The notes: generated from the sequence alone by a model not told the origin. Positions 48,874 through 58,348 are shown, counted from the stretch's first letter. The stretch: DNA of 64,000 bases from SZAS-103 sp043747745 (GCA_043747745.1 JAYTOP010000049.1:42436-106435), one strand, 5' to 3'. Numbers and translations are program-made.

Positions 48874-51474
48874 TCAGCTCTTCCGAAACACCAACGCCCC
48901 ACCCTCCGCATCCACGCTCACCGTATCCCCCGATCCAAACTCGCCTGAAAGAATCTTCCCAGCCAGCGGATTCTCCAACTGCTGCTGGATCGCGCGCTTC
49001 AGTGGCCGCGCGCCGTACACTGGATCGAAGCCGACATTGCCGAGCAACATCAGCGCGGCATCGGTGATTGCGAATCCGATCTGTCGCTCGCCCAGCCGCT
49101 TCGCGAGGAACTGGGTCTGGAAGCGCGCGATCTCGCGGATCTGTTTCTTGTCGAGCGGATGGAACACCACGATCTCGTCGAGCCGGTTGATGAACTCCGG
49201 GCGGAAATGCGCCTGCACGACGGCCATCACGCCGGCCTTCATCTGCGTGTAGGACTCTGCCGAGTTGTCGTGCGCCGAGCTGTCATTCGCCATCTCCTGG
49301 ATCACGTGCGAGCCGAGGTTGCTGGTCATCACGATCACGCAGTTGCGGAAATCCACGGTGCGGCCCTGGCCATCGGTGAGGCGGCCGTCGTCGAGTACCT
49401 GCAGCAGGATGTTGAAGACATCGGGATGCGCCTTCTCGATCTCGTCGAGCAGGATCACACTGTAAGGACGCCGACGCACCGCTTCGGTCAGGTAACCGCC
49501 TTCCTCGTAACCGACGTAACCCGGAGGCGCGCCGATCAACCGCGCGACGGAATGCTTCTCCATGAACTCGCTCATGTCGATGCGCACCATCGCGTCGTTG
49601 CTGTCGAACAGGAAATCGGCAAGCACCTTGCACAGTTCGGTCTTGCCGACGCCGGTCGGGCCGAGGAACAGGAACGATCCATTCGGGCGGTTCGGATCGG
49701 ACAGTCCGGCGCGCGAACGCCGGATCGCATCGCTGACCGCTTTCACCGCTTCGTCCTGGCCGACCACGCGCGCGTGAAGTGCGGATTCCATCTTCAACAG
49801 TTTCTCGCGCTCGCCTTCGAGCATCCGCGACACCGGGATGCCGGTCCAGCGCGAGACAACTTCGGCGATTTCCTCGGCGGTGACCTTGTCCTGTAGCAGG
49901 GTGAAGCCTTGCGTCTCGGCTTCCTGCGCAGCCTTGAGTTGCTTCTCCAGTTCGGGCAGCGCGCCGTACTGGATCTCGCTCATTTTCGCGTAGTCCTGCC
50001 GGCGCTGCGCAGCCTCGAGGTCGAGTCGTGCCTGTTCGATCTGTTCCTTGATCTTCGTCGCGCCCTGCAATGTCGCCTTCTCGGCTTTCCAGATTTCCTC
50101 GAGGTCGTTGAACTTGCGTTCGAGCGTGCCGATCTCGGCTTCGAGGTCGGCCAGACGCTGCTTCGATTCCTTGTCCTTCTCCTTCTTCAAGGCTTCGCGC
50201 TGGATCTTGAGCTGGATCAGCCGCCGCTCCATGCGGTCCATCTCCTCGGGCTTGGAATCGATCTCCATGCGGATGCGCGACGCCGCCTCGTCCATCAGGT
50301 CGATGGCCTTGTCGGGCAGTTGGCGGTCGGCGATGTAGCGATGCGACAGCGTGGCTGCGGCGACGATGGCCGGATCGGTGATCTCGACGCCGTGGTGCAC
50401 CGCGTAGCGTTCCTTGAGCCCGCGCAGGATCGCGATGGTGTCCTCGACGCTCGGTTCGCCGACGAACACTTTCTGGAAGCGGCGCTCGAGCGCGGCGTCC
50501 TTCTCGATGTACTTGCGGTATTCGTCGAGCGTGGTCGCGCCGATGCAATGCAATTCGCCGCGCGCGAGCGCGGGTTTCAGCATATTGCCCGCGTCCATCG
50601 AGCCTTCGGCCTTGCCCGCACCAACGACCGTGTGCAATTCGTCGATGAACAGGATCACGTTGCCTTCCTGTTTCGCGAGATCGGTCAGGACGCCCTTGAG
50701 TCGTTCCTCGAACTCGCCGCGAAACTTTGCGCCTGCGATCAGCGAACCCATGTCGAGCGACAGCACGCGCCGACCGCGCAGGCCTTCAGGTACTTCGCCG
50801 TTGATGATCCTTTGTGCAAGACCTTCAACAATGGCGGTCTTGCCGACGCCGGGTTCGCCGATCAAAACCGGATTGTTTTTCGTGCGCCTCTGCAGCACCT
50901 GGATCGTGCGGCGGATTTCTTCGTCGCGGCCGATCACCGGATCGAGCTTGCCGGACTCCGCGCGCGCGGTCAGGTCGATCGTGTATTTCTCCAGCGCCTG
51001 CCGCGATTCTTCAGCGCTAGCCTCGTTGACCTTGTCGCCGCCGCGCAGTTTCGCGATTGCAGCTTCGAGCTTGTTGCGATCGCCGCCAGCCCCGCGCAGC
51101 AGCACGCCGGTTTCGTGCTTGTCTTCCAATGCCGCCAATACGAACAACTCCGTTGCGATAAAAGCATCGCCGCGCTGCTGCGCAAGCTTGTCGGTGAGGT
51201 TGAGCAGGCGCGACAGATCGTTCGAAACGCTGACGTTGCCTTCCTGCCCGCTCACCGTCGGCAGCCGGTCGATCAGTTCGCCGAGCCGTGCACGCAAGGT
51301 CGCGACGTTGACGCCAGCCTGCGCGAGCAAGGGCTTGGTGCTGCCCTCGGCCTGGTCGATCAACGCGACCAGCAGATGCGCCGGTTCGATGACGTTGTGG
51401 TCGCGGCCGACCGCGAGCGATTGCGCGTCGGCGAGCGCCTGCTGGAAGCGCGAGGTGAGTTTTTCCATCCGCAT
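48874..51474 (-). CDS. clpB: ClpB disaggregase chaperone
   Basis: This 866-residue AAA+ hexamer pulls proteins out of aggregates together with DnaK. The N domain (1-150), NBD1 Walker A GEPGVGKTAIVEG (about 206) with Walker B VILFIDELHT, the coiled-coil M domain (about 400-525, rich in Glu/Lys/Gln), and NBD2 Walker A GPTGVGKTELCK (about 605) with VILLDEIEKAHPDV are all complete. The start used is ATG 51474; ATG 51468 (MEKLTSRFQ) is also possible. A sigma-32-like promoter at 51520-51548 fits heat-shock control. Confidence 0.97.
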   Translation of the reverse strand: MRMEKLTSRFQQALADAQSLAVGRDHNVIEPAHLLVALIDQAEGSTKPLLAQAGVNVATLRARLGELIDRLPTVSGQEGNVSVSNDLSRLLNLTDKLAQQRGDAFIATELFVLAALEDKHETGVLLRGAGGDRNKLEAAIAKLRGGDKVNEASAEESRQALEKYTIDLTARAESGKLDPVIGRDEEIRRTIQVLQRRTKNNPVLIGEPGVGKTAIVEGLAQRIINGEVPEGLRGRRVLSLDMGSLIAGAKFRGEFEERLKGVLTDLAKQEGNVILFIDELHTVVGAGKAEGSMDAGNMLKPALARGELHCIGATTLDEYRKYIEKDAALERRFQKVFVGEPSVEDTIAILRGLKERYAVHHGVEITDPAIVAAATLSHRYIADRQLPDKAIDLMDEAASRIRMEIDSKPEEMDRMERRLIQLKIQREALKKEKDKESKQRLADLEAEIGTLERKFNDLEEIWKAEKATLQGATKIKEQIEQARLDLEAAQRRQDYAKMSEIQYGALPELEKQLKAAQEAETQGFTLLQDKVTAEEIAEVVSRWTGIPVSRMLEGEREKLLKMESALHARVVGQDEAVKAVSDAIRRSRAGLSDPNRPNGSFLFLGPTGVGKTELCKVLADFLFDSNDAMVRIDMSEFMEKHSVARLIGAPPGYVGYEEGGYLTEAVRRRPYSVILLDEIEKAHPDVFNILLQVLDDGRLTDGQGRTVDFRNCVIVMTSNLGSHVIQEMANDSSAHDNSAESYTQMKAGVMAVVQAHFRPEFINRLDEIVVFHPLDKKQIREIARFQTQFLAKRLGERQIGFAITDAALMLLGNVGFDPVYGARPLKRAIQQQLENPLAGKILSGEFGSGDTVSVDAEGGALVFRKS

Positions 51475-51519
51475 GGTGGTTGCTCCAATGGTGTGGCGAT
51501 ACATCCGCCTATGCCCGAT

Positions 51520-51548
51520 GGATGCGGTCCGGGTTCGACGATATCAAG
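51520..51548 (-). promoter_or_regulatory. candidate sigma-32 (heat-shock) promoter of clpB
   Basis: On the minus strand CTTGATA is 14 bases from CCGCATCC, close to the sigma-32 consensus CTTGAAA / CCCCATNT. It ends about 45 bases before the clpB ATG and overlaps the 3' end of the upstream gene. Confidence 0.45.
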
Positions 51549-52332
51549 CGTCCGGAGTTGATCGGTTGATCCATATCAAACTCGCCATGCGCCCCGTAAG
51601 GCTGTCGCGGCGGTGCGAGTAGAACCGCTGCGGATCGGAGATCGTGCACAGGTCGCCTCCGTACACGCGCATCGCGCCGACCGAGGCGAGTCGCAGGCGC
51701 GCGAGTGCGTACAGGTCGCACAGCCAGTGGCCGATTCGTGTCGGCACGAATGCGGATGTCGCATGCGGGTCGCTGTCCACGAACGCAGCGCGCACCTCAT
51801 CGCCGACTTCGTAAGCCTGCGGACCGGCGGCAGGGCCGAGCCATGCCAGGATTCTTTCCGTCGGCATCCTCATCGACGTGACCGTATTTTCGAGTACGCC
51901 TGCTGCAAGTCCACGCCAGCCCGCGTGCGCGGCACCGATCACGCTGCCGTCTTCGCTGCAGAACAGCACCGGCATGCAGTCGGCAGTCAGGATCGCGAGC
52001 ACCACGCCAGGTGTCGTGGTGACGGCAGCATCGGCTTCGGGCTCGTCGGCATGCGTTTCGCCGTCGCAGGATGCGACCGTCGTGCCATGCGTCTGATGCA
52101 GCCAACGCGGTCGCGACGGCAAACCCAGTTGCGCAACGAGATCGTCGCGATTGCGCGTGACGGCGACAGCATCGTCGCCACAGCGCATGCCCAGATTCAG
52201 GCGATCGAACGGTGGTTGCGAATCGCCCGCCGGACCGCGCAACGTGGTGAATGCGCGCACTTGCGGCGGTGCGGGCCAGTCGGGCATCAACTGGCTGCTG
52301 CGAAATCCCTCGTATCGCCACTGATCGATCAT
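51544..52332 (-). CDS. pgeF: PgeF/YfiH laccase-domain protein (peptidoglycan editing factor)
   Basis: This protein has 262 residues. The copper-oxidoreductase-like YfiH fold has metal/active-site His and Cys in LHQTHGTTVA, ILTADCMPVLFCS and GAAHAGWRGLAAGVLENTV, and DLYALARLRL. Characterised members act as purine nucleoside phosphorylase/adenosine deaminase or remove wrong L-Ser residues from peptidoglycan precursors. ATG 52332 (MIDQW) is chosen; ATG 52374 gives a short extension. It lies 55 bp after rluD in the same direction and upstream of clpB, a conserved rluD-pgeF-clpB order. Confidence 0.93.
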   Translation of the reverse strand: MIDQWRYEGFRSSQLMPDWPAPPQVRAFTTLRGPAGDSQPPFDRLNLGMRCGDDAVAVTRNRDDLVAQLGLPSRPRWLHQTHGTTVASCDGETHADEPEADAAVTTTPGVVLAILTADCMPVLFCSEDGSVIGAAHAGWRGLAAGVLENTVTSMRMPTERILAWLGPAAGPQAYEVGDEVRAAFVDSDPHATSAFVPTRIGHWLCDLYALARLRLASVGAMRVYGGDLCTISDPQRFYSHRRDSLTGRMASLIWINRSTPDA

Positions 52333-52386
52333 CAAAGTCCCGCAACGATGACGTGGTGGATCAGGCCCAGTCATATGGACGTTCTG

Positions 52387-53409
52387 TCAGAGCTTGTGCA
52401 TCGCGCTGTCGGCACGCAGCGCCGCGATCAACGCCTGCATGTCGGGCGGGGCATTGGATTCGACGGTGATCGTCTCGCCGCTCGCGGGATGCGCGAACGC
52501 AAGCTTTTCCGCGTGCAGAGCCTGCCGACGGAAGCTGCGCAGCATTTCGCTCAGCTCGACGGTCGCGCCGCGCGGATTCGCCAGACGGCTGTAGACCGGA
52601 TCTCCGACCAGCGGATGTTTCACGAACGCCATGTGCACGCGGATCTGGTGCGTGCGCCCGGTTTCGAGGCGGCATTCGATGAGCGTGTGCGCACGGAAGC
52701 GTACTCGCACGCGGTAGTGAGTGATCGCGTCGCGTCCGTTCTTGACCACCGCCATGCGCACGCGGTCGGTCGGATGGCGGCCGATCGGCGCGGTGACGGT
52801 GCCACCCGCGATCATCGGCCCCATCGCGACCGCGACGTATTGCCGATGCACTTCACGCGCCGACAATTGTTCGACCAATGCTGCGTGCGCACGCAGGTTG
52901 CGCGCGACCACCATCAGCCCCGAGGTGTCCTTGTCGAGCCGGTGCACGATGCCCGCGCGCGGCACTTCGACGAGTTTCGGATCGTAGTGGAGCAGCGCAT
53001 TGGCGAGCGTGCCGCTCGGATTGCCTGCGCCAGGATGCACCACGAGCCCAGCGGGCTTGTCGATGACCAGCACGTCGGCATCTTCGTAGGCCACGACCAG
53101 CGGGATGTCCTCGGCGAGCGCGCGGGTCTCGATACCCGGCATCGCAGCAAGGGTCACCGTTTCGCCGCCGCGCACCGGATCGCGCGGGCGTCGCAACGCG
53201 CCGTCGAGCAGCGCATGCCCGGACTTGATCCATTCGGACAGCCGCGAGCGCGAGTAATCGGGAAACAGTTCGGCCAGAGCCTGGTCGAAGCGGCGTCCGG
53301 CCGCTGTCAGCGGGACCGTGGCCTGCATCTGTTCGGCCCCGGGAGCGGGATCGGTCAGATCGTCGTCAGGCGGGAGGTCGTTCAAGTCGTCGTCGGGTTC
53401 TGCGTGCAT
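52387..53409 (-). CDS. rluD: 23S rRNA pseudouridine synthase RluD
   Basis: This 340-residue enzyme makes the pseudouridines of helix 69 in 23S rRNA. The N-terminal acidic tail is followed by an S4 RNA-binding domain (FDQALAELFPDYSRSRLSEW) and the catalytic domain with the Asp in GIVHRLDKDTSGLMVVARN; ETGRTHQIRVHMAF is the second signature. ATG 53409 is used; the frame opens at 53451. It is divergent from bamD, and GATAAT on the minus strand near 53469-53474 may be its -10. Confidence 0.95.
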   Translation of the reverse strand: MHAEPDDDLNDLPPDDDLTDPAPGAEQMQATVPLTAAGRRFDQALAELFPDYSRSRLSEWIKSGHALLDGALRRPRDPVRGGETVTLAAMPGIETRALAEDIPLVVAYEDADVLVIDKPAGLVVHPGAGNPSGTLANALLHYDPKLVEVPRAGIVHRLDKDTSGLMVVARNLRAHAALVEQLSAREVHRQYVAVAMGPMIAGGTVTAPIGRHPTDRVRMAVVKNGRDAITHYRVRVRFRAHTLIECRLETGRTHQIRVHMAFVKHPLVGDPVYSRLANPRGATVELSEMLRSFRRQALHAEKLAFAHPASGETITVESNAPPDMQALIAALRADSAMHKL

Positions 53410-53443
53410 GCGGGATTGGTCTCTCGGGCTATCGCGTCGGTTC

Positions 53444-53547
53444 GGCACCACCAGTGTGGGCCATTATCGGTCGTCTTGCCGTTCATGCAGGACAGTCAGC
53501 GGCGGGGAAGGCACCGCCAGTTTGGGCTATCATTGCCATCCTTGCCG
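53444..53547 (+). repeat. imperfect 38-bp direct repeat, period 66, upstream of bamD
   Basis: Copies at 53444-53481 and 53510-53547 share GGCACC.CCAGT.TGGGC.AT.AT and end in CTTGCCG. Each has a TGGGCyATyAT segment resembling an extended -10, so they may be duplicated promoters between rluD and bamD. Confidence 0.6.
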
Positions 53548-53579
53548 CCCTGCGCGGCGTTGCCGCCCGATCGCAACCG

Positions 53580-54437
53580 ATGACTTCACACTCCGGCACG
53601 ACCCGTCCGTTACTGCTGCTGACCCTGATGATGATGTTTGTAGTGGCCGGTAACGGTTGCTCCCGCCTCCACGTCCCCAAGCTGTTCAGCCACAAAGACG
53701 AAAAGACCGAAACCCTGCCGGTCGAGAAGCTGTATGCGCTTGGCCATCGGTCGCTCGAGAACGGCAACATGGGCGCAGCGCAAACGGTTTACAAACGTCT
53801 GGTTTCACGCTTTCCGTATGGCCCCTATACCGAACAGGCCCAGCTCGACCTGGCCTATGCACAGTACAAGGACAGCAAGTACGACGATGCGTCCTCGACC
53901 GTCAACCGTTTCATCCGTACTTACCCGACGCAGCGCCACGTCGACTACGCCTACTACCTGAAGGCGCTGATCAACTTCAATCGCGACAACGCAATCCTGT
54001 CGCGACTTGCGCGGCTGGATACGAGCCAGCGCGACCAGGGCTCGCCGCGCCAGAGCTTCAACGATTTCGCCGACCTGCTGCGACGTTTTCCGAACAGCCG
54101 CTACGCGCCGGACGCGCGCCAGCGCATGGTCTATCTGCGTGAAGAGCTCGCCAAGCACGAGATCGGCGTCGGCCTGTATTATCTGAGCCGCAAGGCTTAT
54201 GTGGCTGCCGCCAATCGCGGCCAGTACGTGATCCTCAATTTCCCGCAAAGCCGCTATGACGGCGATGCGCTGGCGTTGATGGCCGAGTCCTACAAACGTC
54301 TGGGCGACACCAAGCTGGCCGATGACGCCAAGCGCGTGTTGCAGCAAAACCATCCCGACCATCCTTGGCTGGCCGGTCGCTGGCCGCGCGGGAAAGGAAT
54401 CCTGAGTTCGCTCAACCCGTTTGCTGGCGGACAGTAA
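53580..54437 (+). CDS. bamD: outer membrane assembly lipoprotein BamD
   Basis: This 285-residue lipoprotein subunit of the BAM complex inserts beta-barrel proteins. The lipoprotein signal is LLLTLMMMFVVAGNGC, with the acylated Cys at about residue 30; the lipobox (Gly-Asn-Gly-Cys) is non-standard. TPR repeats follow (about 45-250), with YALGHRSLENGNMGAAQTVY, FPYGPYTEQAQLDLAYAQYK, and YYLSRKAYVAAANR. The frame is open further upstream to 53454 through the direct repeats, but ATG 53580 gives a proper signal peptide. It is convergent with nadE. Confidence 0.94.
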   Translation: MTSHSGTTRPLLLLTLMMMFVVAGNGCSRLHVPKLFSHKDEKTETLPVEKLYALGHRSLENGNMGAAQTVYKRLVSRFPYGPYTEQAQLDLAYAQYKDSKYDDASSTVNRFIRTYPTQRHVDYAYYLKALINFNRDNAILSRLARLDTSQRDQGSPRQSFNDFADLLRRFPNSRYAPDARQRMVYLREELAKHEIGVGLYYLSRKAYVAAANRGQYVILNFPQSRYDGDALALMAESYKRLGDTKLADDAKRVLQQNHPDHPWLAGRWPRGKGILSSLNPFAGGQ

Positions 54438-54450
54438 CCCATCGAGTCTA

Positions 54451-54487
54451 CGCACGAGACCGCGCGATTCCGCAGTCTCGCTGCGTC
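54451..54487. terminator. hairpin between convergent bamD and nadE
   Basis: ACGCACGAGAC and GTCTCGCTGCGT form an 11-pair stem (one bulge) around 14 bases. It covers the gap and the last codon of nadE. No T-run. Confidence 0.5.
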
Positions 54488-56150
54488 AGTAACGACCTGA
54501 AGTGATCGGATAGCGGCGCTCGCGATCGAATGCACGCCGCGAAACTTTCGGGCCGGGCGCTGATTGCTGGCGCTTCCACTCGCTGATCCGCACCAGCCGC
54601 AGAACCCGATCCACGGTGGCCGCGTCGAAACCTGCGGCGACGATCTCCGCGCGCGATTGTTCGCGCTCGATATCGCGCTCAAGGATCGCATCGAGCACGT
54701 CGTACGGCGGCAGCGAATCCTGGTCGGTCTGGTTTTCGCGCAACTCCGCCGACGGCGCGCGGTCGATCACGGCCTGTGGAATCACTGGGCCGGCTGCCCT
54801 CGCCAGCCCCCAGCCCCCAGCACCCCTCCCCCTTCCGTTACGCCACTCGCACAGCGCGTACACTTCGGTCTTGTAGAGATCCTTGATCGGCGCGAAGCCG
54901 CCGCACATGTCGCCGTAGATCGTCGCGTAGCCGACCGCGTATTCGCTCTTGTTGCCGGTGGTTAGCAGCAGCCGTCCGGTCTTGTTCGACAGCGCCATCA
55001 GCAACGCACCACGGCAGCGCGATTGCAGGTTTTCCTCTGTGACATCGGGATCGAGACCAGCGAACAACGGCGCGAGTGTCTGCAGGAAACCCTGGAATGG
55101 CGCTTCGATCGGCAGCGTCTCGATGCGCACGCCGAGCGCATGCGCCTGCTGTGCGGCAAGATCGTTGCTGAGGTCCGACGTGTAACGCGACGGCAGCCGT
55201 ACCGCGAGCACGTTGTCCGCGCCGAGCGCATCGACTGCGAGCGCGAGCACCAATGCCGAATCGACGCCACCGGAAAGTCCGAGCACGGCTTGCTTGAACC
55301 CGTTCTTGTGCAGGTAGTCGCGGGTGCCGCGCACGATCGCGCGATAGGCCAGCGACGCACGCTGCTCGTCGGTTTCCACGGGCCACTGCACGCGATTGAA
55401 ACATCGCGTTGCCGGATCGAAGTCGGCGACCAGCAGTTGATCCTCGAACGCCGCTGCGGCTGGATGAATACGACCATCGCCATCGGCCAGGCACGATGCA
55501 CCATCGAACACGATGCTGTCCTGCCCGCCAACCACGTTGAGGTAGGCGATCGCGACGGCGTTGCCTTGCGACTGCGACTCGCTGATGCGCTGTGCAAGCA
55601 GGGCATCGCGTTGCGCGGCCTTGTCGCGCTCGAACGGCGACGCGTTCGGCGAGAGCACGACCTGCGCGCCGAGCGCAATGGTGGCAGCCAGCGGTTCGGC
55701 GAACCAGAGGTCTTCGCAGATCACCAGACCGACGCCAATACCATCGACATCGAACACGCACGCGGCATCGCCAGCCGCGAAATAGCGGCGCTCGTCGAAC
55801 ACCGCATAGTTGGGCAATTCGCGTTTGCGATACGTTGTTTCGATACGGCCGTCGCGCAACACACTTGCGGAATTGAACACTACCGCCCCTGCGGATTCCG
55901 GATGCCCGACCACCGCGACGATGCCATGCGTCGTCGCCGCAATCCGTGCGAGCGCGGACGCACAGGCAGCGAGGAAATCCGGCCGCTGCAACAGATCTTC
56001 GGGCGGATAACCCGACAACGCCAATTCTGGAAACAGAACAACATCCGCTCGATGGGTATCGCGCGCTTCGACGATCAGCGCGGCGATACGCTCGGCGTTG
56101 GCGATGACCGCGCCGACCGGGAAATCGAACTGGGCAAGCGCGATGCGCAA
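54486..56150 (-). CDS. nadE: glutamine-dependent NAD+ synthetase
   Basis: This 554-residue two-domain enzyme makes NAD from deamido-NAD. The nitrilase-type glutaminase domain (1-260) has the triad in FPELALSGYPPEDLL (Glu), RKRELPNY (Lys) and VGLVICEDLWF (Cys). The synthetase domain has the P-loop LGLSGGVDSALVLAL and GNKSEYAVGYATIYGD. About 17 residues between CEWRNG and VIPQAVIDR (GRGAGGWGLARAAG) are encoded by a G-run stretch on the coding strand. TTG 56150 is the start, eight bases after sucD. Confidence 0.95.
   Translation of the reverse strand: MRIALAQFDFPVGAVIANAERIAALIVEARDTHRADVVLFPELALSGYPPEDLLQRPDFLAACASALARIAATTHGIVAVVGHPESAGAVVFNSASVLRDGRIETTYRKRELPNYAVFDERRYFAAGDAACVFDVDGIGVGLVICEDLWFAEPLAATIALGAQVVLSPNASPFERDKAAQRDALLAQRISESQSQGNAVAIAYLNVVGGQDSIVFDGASCLADGDGRIHPAAAAFEDQLLVADFDPATRCFNRVQWPVETDEQRASLAYRAIVRGTRDYLHKNGFKQAVLGLSGGVDSALVLALAVDALGADNVLAVRLPSRYTSDLSNDLAAQQAHALGVRIETLPIEAPFQGFLQTLAPLFAGLDPDVTEENLQSRCRGALLMALSNKTGRLLLTTGNKSEYAVGYATIYGDMCGGFAPIKDLYKTEVYALCEWRNGRGRGAGGWGLARAAGPVIPQAVIDRAPSAELRENQTDQDSLPPYDVLDAILERDIEREQSRAEIVAAGFDAATVDRVLRLVRISEWKRQQSAPGPKVSRRAFDRERRYPITSGRY
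54803..54832 (-). repeat. G-run stretch within the nadE coding strand
   Basis: On the coding strand there are five G-runs: GGGGGAGGGGTGCTGGGGGC, then TGGGGGCTGG. It could form a G-quadruplex in DNA or mRNA. It codes a Gly/Ala/Arg-rich loop in the synthetase domain. Confidence 0.65.
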
Positions 56151-56158
56151 GGCAACGG

Positions 56159-57043
56159 TTACTTCTTCGTCGCCTTCATGAGAACGGCCAATGCGGTACC
56201 CAGATCGCCCGGCGACCTCACCGTGACCACACCAGCCGTTTCAAGTGCTGCGAACTTGCCGGCCGCAGTGCCCTTGCCACCCGAAGCGATCGCGCCCGCG
56301 TGACCCATGCGCTTGCCTGCAGGCGCTGACGCACCCGCAATAAAGCCGACCACTGGCTTGGTCACGTAGTCGGCGATGAACTCTGCGGCTTCCTCTTCGG
56401 CGCTGCCACCGATCTCGCCGACCATGATGATGCCCTCGGTCTGCGGATCGTCCTGGAAGAGCTTCAGGCAATCGATGAAGTTCATGCCGTTGATCGGGTC
56501 GCCGCCGATGCCGATGCAGGTGCTCTGGCCGAGGCCGGCCTGCGTGGTCTGGTGCACGGCTTCATAGGTGAGCGTGCCCGAGCGCGAGACGATGCCGACG
56601 GTGCCGGGCTTGTGGATATGGCCGGGCATGATGCCGATCTTGCACTCGCCCGGCGTGATGATGCCCGGGCAGTTCGGACCGATCAGCCACACGTCGTCGT
56701 ACTGCCGCAGCGCGTTCTTCACGCGCAACATGTCGAGCACGGGGATGCCTTCGGTGATGCACACGATCACCCGAATGCCGGCATCGGCCGCCTCGAGGAT
56801 CGCATCGGCCGCGAACGGCGGCGGCACGTAGATCACGCTCGCGTCGGCACCGGTGTCGTCCACTGCATCCTGCACGGTGTTGAACACCGGCAGCCCGATG
56901 TGTTCCTGACCGCCCTTGCCCGGCGTCACGCCGCCGCAGACCTTGGTGCCGTAGTCGAGCATCTGCTCGGCGTGGAAGGTGCCCTGCTGGCCGGTGAAGC
57001 CCTGTACGATGACCTTGGTGTGGCTATCGACCAACACGCTCAT
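56159..57043 (-). CDS. sucD: succinyl-CoA synthetase alpha subunit
   Basis: This 294-residue subunit binds CoA and carries the phosphohistidine of the TCA-cycle enzyme. CoA-binding VIVQGFTGQQGTFHAEQML is at the start, GPNCPGIITPGECKIGIMPG and SRSGTLTYEAV follow, and the active His is in KRMGHAGAIASGGKGTA (about residue 250). Length is normal. ATG 57043 overlaps sucC by four bases, so synthesis is coupled, and nadE follows after eight bases. Confidence 0.97.
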   Translation of the reverse strand: MSVLVDSHTKVIVQGFTGQQGTFHAEQMLDYGTKVCGGVTPGKGGQEHIGLPVFNTVQDAVDDTGADASVIYVPPPFAADAILEAADAGIRVIVCITEGIPVLDMLRVKNALRQYDDVWLIGPNCPGIITPGECKIGIMPGHIHKPGTVGIVSRSGTLTYEAVHQTTQAGLGQSTCIGIGGDPINGMNFIDCLKLFQDDPQTEGIIMVGEIGGSAEEEAAEFIADYVTKPVVGFIAGASAPAGKRMGHAGAIASGGKGTAAGKFAALETAGVVTVRSPGDLGTALAVLMKATKK

Positions 57044-58215
57044 TTCGCAACTCCCTGCTTTGCGGCGGCAACGACTTTCTTCGCGCCATCGTTGATGTCG
57101 TCGGCCGCGATGATCGCGAGCCCGGAATTCTTCAGCAGTTCCTTGCCGGCTTCGACGTTAGTGCCTTCCAGGCGCACGACCACCGGCACTTTCACGTCGA
57201 CTTCCTTGACCGCGGCGATGATGCCCTCGGCGATCATGTCGCAACGCACGATGCCGCCGAAGATGTTCACAAAGATCGCGCGCACCTTGTCGCTGGACAG
57301 GATCAGCTTGAATGCCTCGGTCACGCGCTCCTTGGTCGCGCCACCGCCAACATCGAGAAAGTTCGCCGGTTCGCCGCCCGACAGCTTGATCACGTCCATC
57401 GTCGCCATCGCCAGCCCAGCGCCGTTGACCATGCAGCCGATGTCGCCATCCATCGTGACGTAGTTGAGGTTGTATTTCGCGGCGAGCACTTCGGTGTCGT
57501 CTTCCTGCGCGACATCGCGCATCGTCGCGAGGCGCGGCTGGCGGAACTCGGCGTTGTCGTCGGAGTTGACCTTGCCGTCGAGCGCCATCAAGTCGCCGGA
57601 CTTCACGATCGCGAGCGGATTGAGTTCGACCAGCGACAAATCGAAATCGTTGAACATCCGATACAGCCCGGTCATGATTTTTGTGAGCTGGCCGACCTGC
57701 TTGTTCGACAGACCCAGGGCGAAACCCATCTTGCGGCACTGGTACGGCTGCAAGCCCTGCACGAAGTTCACTTCGAGCAACTGGATCGCGTCGGGGTTTT
57801 CCTCGGCGGTCTTCTCGATCTCCACGCCACCATCGGCCGACGCGATGTAGCTGATCGACTTGCTGCTGCGATCGACCAGCACCGACAGATACAACTCCTT
57901 GAGGATGTCGTTGGCTTCGCTGATCAGCACCACGTCGACCGGCAATGCGCGGCCACCGGACTGGTAGGTCACCATGCCCTTGCCGAGCATTGCGGCGGCC
58001 GCTTCTTTCGCGGCTTCAGGCGTCTTGACCAGCTTCACGCCGCCGGCCTTGCCGCGACCGCCCGCATGGATCTGCGCCTTCACCACCCATTGCGTACCGC
58101 CGAGTGCGGTCGCAGCTTCGGCGGCTTCGTCCGGCGTGCGGGCGATGCGTCCGGCCGGCACCGGGATGCCGTATTCGGCGAAGAGTTCCTTGGCCTGGTA
58201 TTCGTGGAAATTCAT
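57040..58215 (-). CDS. sucC: succinyl-CoA synthetase beta subunit
   Basis: This 391-residue ATP-grasp subunit has the N-terminal MNFHEYQAKELFAEYGIPVP, VVKAQIHAGGRGKAGGVKLV (nucleotide binding), VELNPLAIV, and GDIGCMVNGAGLAMATMDVI plus the FVNIFGGIVRCDMIAEG signature. AGGTGA lies three bases before the ATG. It heads sucC-sucD-nadE and is divergent from pilS. Confidence 0.97.
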   Translation of the reverse strand: MNFHEYQAKELFAEYGIPVPAGRIARTPDEAAEAATALGGTQWVVKAQIHAGGRGKAGGVKLVKTPEAAKEAAAAMLGKGMVTYQSGGRALPVDVVLISEANDILKELYLSVLVDRSSKSISYIASADGGVEIEKTAEENPDAIQLLEVNFVQGLQPYQCRKMGFALGLSNKQVGQLTKIMTGLYRMFNDFDLSLVELNPLAIVKSGDLMALDGKVNSDDNAEFRQPRLATMRDVAQEDDTEVLAAKYNLNYVTMDGDIGCMVNGAGLAMATMDVIKLSGGEPANFLDVGGGATKERVTEAFKLILSSDKVRAIFVNIFGGIVRCDMIAEGIIAAVKEVDVKVPVVVRLEGTNVEAGKELLKNSGLAIIAADDINDGAKKVVAAAKQGVAK

Positions 58216-58348
58216 GCGTCACCTTCGGATAAGGAGCGATAGCGATCGTAGGCGCCGCATCGCACAGACGCGATGCGCACGCAGAGCGCAGCCGTCGTAT
58301 TGTGGGCAAGCGCCCGTGCAAAGGCAAAACCGCCGCGTCTTTGCATCC

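Noticed and set aside
55023..56303. A 426-codon plus-strand frame opposite nadE
   Set aside because: Antisense shadow of nadE, which carries complete glutaminase and synthetase motifs.
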